From the NCBI GenBank assembly GCA_017303455.1, contig JAFLBM010000024.1, forward strand, positions 1 through 61,893: DNA of 61,893 nt, read 5' to 3'. The DNA comes from Chitinophagales bacterium. GTDB lineage: Bacteria; Bacteroidota; Bacteroidia; Chitinophagales; Chitinophagaceae. The position numbers and the translations under genes are program-made. A model generated the notes under the pieces. That model did no database searches, was not told where the DNA came from, and saw only the letters and a program-made list of their open reading frames with translations. Positions 42,704-50,665 of the stretch are shown here, piece after piece. Position 1 is the first letter of the stretch. Each line of letters begins with the position of its first letter.

Positions 42704-43624
42704 ATGAAAAGATCAGCAATTGTGCTGTGGGTATTGGTGTTTTCCATTGCAGCTTTTCCCCTGAAAGCTCAATTTTATTATTATAACGATAAATACTACG
42801 ACAGTCCTCTTGCATTTGAGATTGGGGGTTCAGCAGGGCTGATGAACTCACTCACCGACCTGGGTGGTAAAAAGGGTATCGGGAAAAGTTTTATCAAAGA
42901 TCTTAGCTGGAAGAATGCAAAGCCCAGCTTCAGTGTGTATGCGTTAGCTATGTATAAATACGCTGTGGGTGTCCGGCTGGAAGGAACTTTTGGATCTGTA
43001 CAGGCCGCAGACAGCTCTTTAAGATCAGTAGCCGCTTCAACATTTGGCCGCTATGAAAGAAACTTAAGTTTCAAAAGTAAGATCACTGATCTGCAACTGG
43101 CGTTAGAAATACATCCTTTGTTTTTCAGGGAGTATGATGAAGATGAAGCTCCTTATTTCTCTCCTTACCTTGTTGCAGGTGTAGGTTATTTTTCTTTTGA
43201 TCCACAGGCAGAAATAAATGGCCAGGTGTATTCACTTCAGCCGCTCCGTACAGAAGGACAGGGTTTTGCAGAATACCGTGACCGCACCCCTTACAAACTC
43301 AGCCAGGTTAATTTCCCCGTTGGTATTGGTATCCGGTATGAAGTGAACTCATTCCTGAATGCAAGAGTGGAAGTGGTGCATCGTATCCTGCAAACAGATT
43401 ACCTGGATGATGTTAGCAGAGACTATGTGGATCCTGCTCTTTTCAGCAATTATCTTCCAGCTAACCAGGCGGCTGTTGCCCAGCAATTATTTGACAGGCA
43501 GGGAGAATTGAATGGAAGCCATACCACGCAGGTGGGTTCACAAAGAGGTAATCCCAAAAACAATGACGCATATTTCACGGTACAGGTAAAACTGGGAATT
43601 ACCCTGGGCAGATTAAGGCGATAA
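42704..43624 (+). CDS. Outer-membrane beta-barrel protein
   Basis: 306 residues. The signal peptide MKRSAIVLWVLVFSIAAFPL ends near KAQ. Amphipathic strands follow (AFEIGGSAGLMNSL, FSVYALAMYKYAVGVRLEGT, YLVAGVGYFSFD, FPVGIGIRYEVNS, ARVEVVHRI). It ends VKLGITLGRLRR. Resembles OmpA/PorT-type small barrels of the phylum; cargo unknown. A divergent or T9SS link is suggested only by position. Confidence 0.72.
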   Translation: MKRSAIVLWVLVFSIAAFPLKAQFYYYNDKYYDSPLAFEIGGSAGLMNSLTDLGGKKGIGKSFIKDLSWKNAKPSFSVYALAMYKYAVGVRLEGTFGSVQAADSSLRSVAASTFGRYERNLSFKSKITDLQLALEIHPLFFREYDEDEAPYFSPYLVAGVGYFSFDPQAEINGQVYSLQPLRTEGQGFAEYRDRTPYKLSQVNFPVGIGIRYEVNSFLNARVEVVHRILQTDYLDDVSRDYVDPALFSNYLPANQAAVAQQLFDRQGELNGSHTTQVGSQRGNPKNNDAYFTVQVKLGITLGRLRR

Positions 43625-43743
43625 AAGTCTTTCTCTTTTATTTTTGGGTTTATAGCCTCCAAACCACCCGCTGTTTGTAGCAGTTCACCGCCTGCCTGCC
43701 ACTTCTCACCGCTATTGGGTAGTAAGAACCAATCCTTATTTAT

Positions 43744-43751
43744 TAGTTTTG
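43744..43751 (+). promoter_or_regulatory. -7 element upstream of the GAF-like protein gene
   Basis: TAGTTTTG is an exact TAnnTTTG match, 82 nt before the ATG at 43834. No TTG at 19-21 nt upstream. Confidence 0.35.
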
Positions 43752-43833
43752 CGTATCTTATTACCTTAATTAAGCCGATCCGGTAACCTGTGAAAGTAGT
43801 GAGGAGACTCTTCAAAGTGAAACTGAGAATAAT

Positions 43834-46227
43834 ATGCAAACCGGAAATATACATATCAATGAAGCTGTCTTCAACAGCCAGCTCTCCTTCAGGCCTCTTG
43901 TCGAGGCATTGAAGAAGAACATTACAGAAGGTAACCCGGGTATGAAGAAGCTGTATGGTAAAGTCGTGAAAGATGTGGAAGCTCATCCTGAGCTGCTGAA
44001 TCCGATCACTGACCTGTCGCTTTTAGAACCCCATTCGGAATTAATAGAAGAGTTGTTGTCAGCCGTTTTTCCACCTACTACCAGGAATTTTTTATACGGC
44101 GTCTCCCTGCCTTTTAAATTTATAACTGTTTATACCTCTCCCCTTTTCAAATCCATTTTATTAAAACCCGGAACTAACGAAATCAATGTGCCTGATAATA
44201 AAACGGGTGCCCAGTTAAGCGAGGAGAAACTGCAATTTGCCTATGGCATGATCCTGCAGAAATATTTAGGATATAACAGTCCTGATAATACAAGAAGCGT
44301 TCATCCCTTTACTGACCCGGTAACAGGTGTTACGAAATACATGGAGTTGAGGATCGATGCCAGGTTTATAGACGTAAGGCCGGCCGGTGAAATGCCCAAA
44401 ATGCCGGACAGTATCATGTGCCAGCGGACCAACCGCCTGAAGACCATCACCGAATTAATGCAGGAAATTCCACTGGATCAATTTGTATTTGAAGGCATAT
44501 CTGTAATACGGGTAAATGATGTAACTGAACTGGAAGTTGTTTCATTAATGAAGAACCGCTTGCTGGACCTGAATATGAATCCTGGCAGTTCTTCTTACCA
44601 GCAACTGGAAGAGTATATCCAGAGCCTGATCGGTATCAAAGATGTAAAAATTGGTATCACCCCTTTTTTTAAAGTTAATGGCCACTATATCTATTCGGAG
44701 ATCCATAACAGCAACAGTCTTTTGTTTAAACACTTTTATACCAATTCTGATAAAGATGAAGTAAGTGATTGCTGCAAAATGCTGTTCAGGGATAATGACC
44801 AGCCCGTGTTATTTGAAGAGTTGAATGATACAGTCATGGCAGAAGTGGATTACCTGGAATACTATTATGCACAGGGTGGCCGCAGCATCATTGTTTGCCC
44901 GGTCAAACAGCATAATGAATTGCTGGGTATACTGGAGATCGTATCTGAAAAGCCGGGCACATTGAAACCAGCTCATATTACCAAACTGGAGCCGGTCATT
45001 CCGCTGTTTGTACTGGCCCTTGAAAAAGGAGCAGAGAACCTGAATAATAAGATTGACAGGGTCATTAAAGACAAATTCACTGCTGTTCAGCCCTCTGTTG
45101 AATGGAAGTTCACCGAAGTGGCATTGAATTATATAGTAAACCAGCAGCAGCATGAAGATGCCCGTATCGAACGGATCAGCTTTCCTGAAGTATACCCTTT
45201 GTATGGTGCTATTGATATCCGTAATTCATCCACCGAAAGATCCCATTCTATCCAGCTTGACCTGATCGAACAGTTAGAAATGGCACAGCGGGTGCTGCGA
45301 AAAGCCCATCTTGAAATGCCTTTCCCGTTGCTACAGGAAATAGAGTTCAAACTGGATAAATACATTGCTTCAGCATCAGATGTATTATTATCAGAGGAGG
45401 AGATCACCATTCATGAGTTTATGCAAAACCAGGTTGTCTCCATCTTTAACCACCTGCGCAGTACGCTGCCTGCCTTGAAAAATGATATTGAACATTATTT
45501 TGCGGCGCTTGATCCGCAACTGAATATGATCTATCATCACCGGAAGGAATATGAGAACAGCATTGCCAGGATCAACGATACCCTGGCCCGGATGATCGAC
45601 AAAGAGCAGGTTTCTGCGCAGAAAGTGTACCCGCACTATTTTGAAAGATATGTAACCGATGGAGTTGAGTTCAATATTTACATGGGGCAATCCATTGCAC
45701 CGAGGAAAAAATTTGATGAGCTCTACCTCCGGAATATGAAAATGTGGCAACTCACTGTACTGGCTAAAGCTGCAAGAGTTACGCATAAACTGGAAGCTGA
45801 ACTCAGTCATCCGCTAAAGACTACCCAGTTGATCCTTTCCCACAGCATACCTCTTTCTATCAGTTTCAGAACGGAAGAAAGAAAATTTGATGTGGATGGA
45901 GCGTATAATATCCGGTACGAGATCATTAAGAAAAGAATTGATAAAGTACGGATCAAGGATACCAACGAAAGGCTGACCCAGCCGGGTAAGATCGCCATTG
46001 TGTATTCCCAGGCAAAAGATGCGGGTGAATACATGGAGTATATTGAATTCTTACAAAATCAAAAACTCATCAAACCGGGGCCGGTTGAAAAGCTGGAATT
46101 GGAGGAACTGCAGGGAGTGATCGGCCTGAAAGCCCTGCGGGTGGATGTTAATTTTGATACGGAACAAAAACAGGAAAACAAGGTTGAGTTATCTAATATT
46201 ACTTCCCGGCAATTGATCGGTAAATAA
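43834..46227 (+). CDS. Large cytoplasmic protein with a GAF-like domain
   Basis: 797 residues without signal or membrane helix. The middle (about 265-405) has a GAF-like pattern, including FEELNDTVMAEVDYLEYYYA, GGRSIIVCPVKQHNELLGIL and EIVSEKPGTL. The flanks are helical and unlike any signalling output domain I know: no kinase, cyclase, EAL or HTH motif. Homologues, as I recall, are long single-gene proteins confined to Bacteroidota. A sensory or scaffolding role is only a guess. Confidence 0.72.
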   Translation: MQTGNIHINEAVFNSQLSFRPLVEALKKNITEGNPGMKKLYGKVVKDVEAHPELLNPITDLSLLEPHSELIEELLSAVFPPTTRNFLYGVSLPFKFITVYTSPLFKSILLKPGTNEINVPDNKTGAQLSEEKLQFAYGMILQKYLGYNSPDNTRSVHPFTDPVTGVTKYMELRIDARFIDVRPAGEMPKMPDSIMCQRTNRLKTITELMQEIPLDQFVFEGISVIRVNDVTELEVVSLMKNRLLDLNMNPGSSSYQQLEEYIQSLIGIKDVKIGITPFFKVNGHYIYSEIHNSNSLLFKHFYTNSDKDEVSDCCKMLFRDNDQPVLFEELNDTVMAEVDYLEYYYAQGGRSIIVCPVKQHNELLGILEIVSEKPGTLKPAHITKLEPVIPLFVLALEKGAENLNNKIDRVIKDKFTAVQPSVEWKFTEVALNYIVNQQQHEDARIERISFPEVYPLYGAIDIRNSSTERSHSIQLDLIEQLEMAQRVLRKAHLEMPFPLLQEIEFKLDKYIASASDVLLSEEEITIHEFMQNQVVSIFNHLRSTLPALKNDIEHYFAALDPQLNMIYHHRKEYENSIARINDTLARMIDKEQVSAQKVYPHYFERYVTDGVEFNIYMGQSIAPRKKFDELYLRNMKMWQLTVLAKAARVTHKLEAELSHPLKTTQLILSHSIPLSISFRTEERKFDVDGAYNIRYEIIKKRIDKVRIKDTNERLTQPGKIAIVYSQAKDAGEYMEYIEFLQNQKLIKPGPVEKLELEELQGVIGLKALRVDVNFDTEQKQENKVELSNITSRQLIGK

Positions 46228-46242
46228 GCTGTTCTGCTTTAA

Positions 46243-46290
46243 ATAACAACACAGCCTGTATGCTTGTACAGGCTGTGTTGTTATCTTTTC
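46243..46290. terminator. Strong bidirectional hairpin between convergent genes
   Basis: A perfect 18-bp inverted repeat (ATAACAACACAGCCTGTA with its complement at 46267-46284), 6-nt loop, then CTTTTCTTTT. It lies 15 bp after the GAF-like gene and 22 bp beyond the end of the convergent giant gene. Confidence 0.88.
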
Positions 46291-46306
46291 TTTTGTACTA
46301 TTTTTT

Positions 46307-49300
46307 TTATTTAAGTACAACAAATTTACTGGTCAGTAATTTTCCACCGCAATCAAAAGAAAGGTAGTATATGCCGTTAGAAAGAGCACCAGGCAGCCAT
46401 AACTGAACCGTTGTGCTGCCAGGTAAAATCTTATCCCTTTGCTGATAAATATTCTTACCGCTGGCATCATAAATCGTTATGCCGGCTGTACAGGATTGAT
46501 TACTGCTGATGAATAGCTGTACACGATCCTTGACGGGGTTGGGGGCTATTTGCAGTGTTATAATACTGCTCTTGCCCGGCTGAATAACGATGATACTACT
46601 TTTACTTACTTTCCCACTGGTTAGTGTTGTTCGCAGCCGGTAATATATCTTATCTGCGTGGATTAGTGCAATATTATCATTCGCAGTATACAACTCGGTT
46701 TCATTGATTAACGTTCTTCCCGGAATCATTATAACATCATTGAATAATGAACCATCAGTGCTTCGCTCTATTACAAAACGATCAACAGGTTGCCTGCAAA
46801 GAGTTTTCCAATCCAATACCACCTGCTGTTCCTGTAGGGCAGCTTTAAAGCTGATGATATCACAGCTCAGGATATACCAGATACATCTCCAGTCTCTCTC
46901 TACAGGACAGCCAAGACCTGATGCAATGGCTGTATGCTGCACCGTAGTAACTGAGCCGGGAGCAGGGTCGCCAGAAGTGGTGCCCCCGTTTCCCATATAT
47001 GCAGATGTTGCTTCGGCATTCAGGTTGCTGTTGTCAAACCGGTCATCAAGGCCGTCATCATCGGTATCAATACCAGTCAGTGTTACATTATCATCAGGAG
47101 CACCATTAAAATTAAAATCATTCCCCTCTATTATATCTGGTACCCCATCGTTATCTGTATCCAGGTCGAGATAATCAGGTACAGTATCTCCATCATTATC
47201 ATAGGGGGCAACTCCGTTACCACCAAAGCCTGCAAAATTATCATAGGTATTATCAATACCATCATTATCACTATCAAGGCCGGCAGGCAGTAAATATCCT
47301 GGCGTTGACATACCTTCCACATTATCAGGAATACCATCATCATCTGCATCAATATCATACGGGTTATACCTCCCTGTGCCATCTGTGTTGGGTAATGATA
47401 AAGAACCGGAAGACGCAATGCCGCTATTCCATCCGTCGTTATTCAAAGCTCCATCAATACATCCGTTAAAATCTGCATCTGCAAACTGTGCTTCTCTTAC
47501 GTCTGTTAAGCCATCGCCATCACTGTCAAGATCATAAGGATTAGGTTTACTGTCTTTATCGATATTCTTATAGGGATACGAGTCAGCCCTGCCGTCATTA
47601 TTGCCATCATTACTTGTCCGGAGCAAGGAAGAAGCTGCATTTTCTGCTGTGCCATCATTGCCAACATCCCCATCCGCAGTATCCGGATAACCATCCCCAT
47701 CCGAATCGGTATAATTATCAATTCTTCCGTTATTATCTGTATCGGTACCATATACTTCGGTCACGTCCGGGATACCATCATTATCACTATCTAAATCAAG
47801 GTAATTGCCGGTGCCATCTCCATCTGTATCAAGAGCACCAAGGGCCAATCCTGAACCGGCAACTCCGGTATTATTGGCATCTACATTCTGAGATAATCCA
47901 TCATTATCCGTTTCTGTATAATTATCAATTCTTCCATCCCCGTTGGCATCCACTCCAAAACTTTCCACCACATCCGGGATACCGTCATTATCGCTATCAA
48001 GGTCAAGGTTATTAGGGATACCATCAAGATCTTTGTCCATGGTATCATTGACGCCATCGCTGTTACTATCTACCCAACCGTGGAAATTTGTATCATAAAA
48101 ATTCGGTGTGCCATCTGCATCTGAATCTGCGCCGGGATCAAAATTGTCATTGAAACCATCCGCATTGTTATCTATAAAGCCAGGGTAGGTATTATCATTC
48201 CAGTTAGGAATACCATCTATATCTGCATCCTGTAAAGCTACCGGATTATCTAATTCCACATAGTCGGGAATGCCATCGTCATCATCATCAATATCCGGGC
48301 AGGCAATAATAAATACATTTATATCCAGTGTATCATCACAGGAGCCAGGTCCGTCATAGAAAGCATAAAAATGCCGGGTTAAAGAAACAGGTACAGCAGG
48401 ATTATATTCATTACCTGCAGTAAAAGGCATGGCTGTATAGAACCGGTAGCCGGCGTACCTGATCACTGGCAACAGAACTGTTACTGAAGGGCAATTATTG
48501 ACAAGTATCGTATCAATTAAAGGAAAGCAAGTACCTGCAACTGTATTCGTAACAGGGCCCGGTACATTACATCCGGCTGTCATTACACCACTTGAGTCGG
48601 CCAGGTTGATCAGCGATAATTTACCTGCATAGCTGATCCATGCCCTGTTGCTGATCGTATTGTTGCAAGTGAAAACCTCGCAGGAATTAGCAACATATAC
48701 ATCAAAACCCACGGTTCCGGAACCTGCAGGGCTTATTTCGCCGCCGGTAGTGCTGTTAGCCCCCGTACCTATTCTGAAAACAACCCTGTTATTGGCAAAA
48801 TCATATTCCGCTTCATCATCGCCAGCCGCATCCGTTTTTGGTATGCCGGCGATCAGCAAACTGTTGGGCTTATAACTTGTGCCAACAGGTATATTATCGT
48901 AAATAACAGTTCCTGTACTGATATCATTACCTCCGTTCTGGTAAGTAACCAGGTACCGCAACTGCTCACCAGGCAGTAATGAACCACCGTTTATATCCTG
49001 TGAAGTCTTGGAAAGATTAAAAGAAGGTGTGTATTGTGAGATAGAAGTAGTGGCTACCTGCAGCATATAATTTTCCGAGGGAGAACTAAATCTTATACTG
49101 GCAGAATTCTGACTGTTGGCAAGAACTGCGTTCAGCGCATTCGGTACAACTAAAATATCTGCATCATAACCCAGGGTATTCTGATGTGCAGGGTTCCTGG
49201 TGGTTACCACTGCTCCTTTATAACTGATCGTACTGTTCCACATATCATTCAGGTTAGCAGTGGCATTCGGGGTCAGGCTTGTGTAAACACCAACTAAGGG

Positions 49301-50617
49301 GTTTGAATTCTGCTTAAATGAGTATTCATCTGTCGATACCCTGTCTCCATCAAACACTACAGCACCCAACTCACAGCTAACCGGGCCGGATGGGGGAGTT
49401 AAAAAACCGGTTATCGGAACATATAATGGAGGATCACCTCCGTTCATAATGGCCGAGCCATCAAAGACGGTGAGGTTTCTCACAATAGTAGCGGGATCAG
49501 CATAAACAATAACAATGGTCCATCCCCCCGACGCATTTACAATACCCGCAGGGCTCGCCAGATTAGCTACAGTATATGTACCATTAGGATTTAATGTATT
49601 GACCAATGAGGTGATATCAATGAAGCAGCGATACCCGGTGTGCGGCAACCCCGGCACCAAGGTATTATTATGATAATCCGTTTGGACTGAAGTGAGGTTC
49701 TGGAAAATTGCCGAACCTGGTATTTTTAATTTTACCGAGGTTTCATTAGTGATCCAACTGGTATTGGTTCCGTCAGTGCCCTGTGAGGCACCCCAATATA
49801 AGCCAGCAAAAAGAACCTGCGTACAGGAAGGCAATGAGAGATCAGCGGAAGAAGAATTAAAAATAGCAGGATCAGCCCCTGTCAGTTCAAGATTAAAAGA
49901 AAGGTCTGAGCTGGTAGCATTTGCCTGGTGCATTTCCACTGCAATATCATTATTACCATTCACAAAAAAAGTATTGGCTATCGAAAAACTGATCACAGCA
50001 TCTTCAATAGCGGAAGAGGCTGTTGTTGTATAAGTAACAGCTCCGGCAGGCATATTATTTCTTGCCACTTCGGTACCATTCACATACACAACATACCCAT
50101 CATCTCTTTCCACATTAAACTGATATGTTCCGTAAAGAGACGCATTGGGGATATTGATTGTTTTCCGGAAATAACTGGTAATATATTTATTTCCTGTTGG
50201 TGCACATAAAGAGCCGCCACCACCCGAAGGAATACAGGTTGTTTCATCGCCATCACCGTATCCTAATTCACCGGCCCCGGATGGCCACGCCGCATCATTA
50301 TATCCAGGGCCGGCCCAGGTGCCGGCAGGAGCAGCACCTGTGGAATAGTATTTCCATGCCGATCCAAATGGTATAAGAGTTGTACCTGTTATATTAATAT
50401 TCGCACCTGCATTTCCATTATTAACAGCAGTACCTCCCGGAGGAGCTTCTGTTGTATTGACTCCTGATGAAGTAATACTATTGTTTGAAACAAAAACTAT
50501 ATTACCTCTAACAGAGGGATTACTGTAACGTGGGCTAAAGGCACGCAATACCTGGCCAGTTGTACTGCAACTGATTGACATGGCAAACAGGATAATAATA
50601 TAGTTGTTCGTTTTCAT
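46307..50617 (-). CDS. Giant T9SS-secreted protein with Asp-rich calcium-binding-type repeats
   Basis: 1436 residues. Signal peptide (1-21). Residues about 78-249 form a module shared with the phosphatase-like neighbour (SAWKYYSTG, GELGYGDGDETTCIP, FNVERDDGYVVYVNGTEVAR). Next come strand-rich regions and a DUF11-type repeat (about 540-650). Residues about 775-1215 hold an array of D-x-D-x-D-G-x-x-D units (DLDSDNDGIPD repeated many times), as in thrombospondin type 3 repeats that bind calcium. The last 80 residues (LQIAPNPVKDRVQLF ... GIYYLSFDCGG) are a T9SS type A sorting domain. Probably a surface adhesin or matrix protein; function unproven. Confidence 0.9.
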   Translation of the reverse strand: MKTNNYIIILFAMSISCSTTGQVLRAFSPRYSNPSVRGNIVFVSNNSITSSGVNTTEAPPGGTAVNNGNAGANINITGTTLIPFGSAWKYYSTGAAPAGTWAGPGYNDAAWPSGAGELGYGDGDETTCIPSGGGGSLCAPTGNKYITSYFRKTINIPNASLYGTYQFNVERDDGYVVYVNGTEVARNNMPAGAVTYTTTASSAIEDAVISFSIANTFFVNGNNDIAVEMHQANATSSDLSFNLELTGADPAIFNSSSADLSLPSCTQVLFAGLYWGASQGTDGTNTSWITNETSVKLKIPGSAIFQNLTSVQTDYHNNTLVPGLPHTGYRCFIDITSLVNTLNPNGTYTVANLASPAGIVNASGGWTIVIVYADPATIVRNLTVFDGSAIMNGGDPPLYVPITGFLTPPSGPVSCELGAVVFDGDRVSTDEYSFKQNSNPLVGVYTSLTPNATANLNDMWNSTISYKGAVVTTRNPAHQNTLGYDADILVVPNALNAVLANSQNSASIRFSSPSENYMLQVATTSISQYTPSFNLSKTSQDINGGSLLPGEQLRYLVTYQNGGNDISTGTVIYDNIPVGTSYKPNSLLIAGIPKTDAAGDDEAEYDFANNRVVFRIGTGANSTTGGEISPAGSGTVGFDVYVANSCEVFTCNNTISNRAWISYAGKLSLINLADSSGVMTAGCNVPGPVTNTVAGTCFPLIDTILVNNCPSVTVLLPVIRYAGYRFYTAMPFTAGNEYNPAVPVSLTRHFYAFYDGPGSCDDTLDINVFIIACPDIDDDDDGIPDYVELDNPVALQDADIDGIPNWNDNTYPGFIDNNADGFNDNFDPGADSDADGTPNFYDTNFHGWVDSNSDGVNDTMDKDLDGIPNNLDLDSDNDGIPDVVESFGVDANGDGRIDNYTETDNDGLSQNVDANNTGVAGSGLALGALDTDGDGTGNYLDLDSDNDGIPDVTEVYGTDTDNNGRIDNYTDSDGDGYPDTADGDVGNDGTAENAASSLLRTSNDGNNDGRADSYPYKNIDKDSKPNPYDLDSDGDGLTDVREAQFADADFNGCIDGALNNDGWNSGIASSGSLSLPNTDGTGRYNPYDIDADDDGIPDNVEGMSTPGYLLPAGLDSDNDGIDNTYDNFAGFGGNGVAPYDNDGDTVPDYLDLDTDNDGVPDIIEGNDFNFNGAPDDNVTLTGIDTDDDGLDDRFDNSNLNAEATSAYMGNGGTTSGDPAPGSVTTVQHTAIASGLGCPVERDWRCIWYILSCDIISFKAALQEQQVVLDWKTLCRQPVDRFVIERSTDGSLFNDVIMIPGRTLINETELYTANDNIALIHADKIYYRLRTTLTSGKVSKSSIIVIQPGKSSIITLQIAPNPVKDRVQLFISSNQSCTAGITIYDASGKNIYQQRDKILPGSTTVQLWLPGALSNGIYYLSFDCGGKLLTSKFVVLK

Positions 50618-50665
50618 GCTCAGGGCAGGGTTTCAAAATATCATAGTCAAATATGTTTCTGTTTG

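Noticed and set aside
43450..43986. A 178-aa minus-strand open frame spanning the gap before the GAF-like gene
   Set aside because: It overlaps the ends of two plus-strand genes and has no signal, domain or promoter.
47013..48290. Dense short tandem-like DNA repeats, at first sight array-like
   Set aside because: The units are degenerate codons for the D-x-D-x-D-G protein repeats of the giant secreted protein; there are no fixed-length spacers as in CRISPR, and the antisense frames (for example 47614-48015) are shadows.
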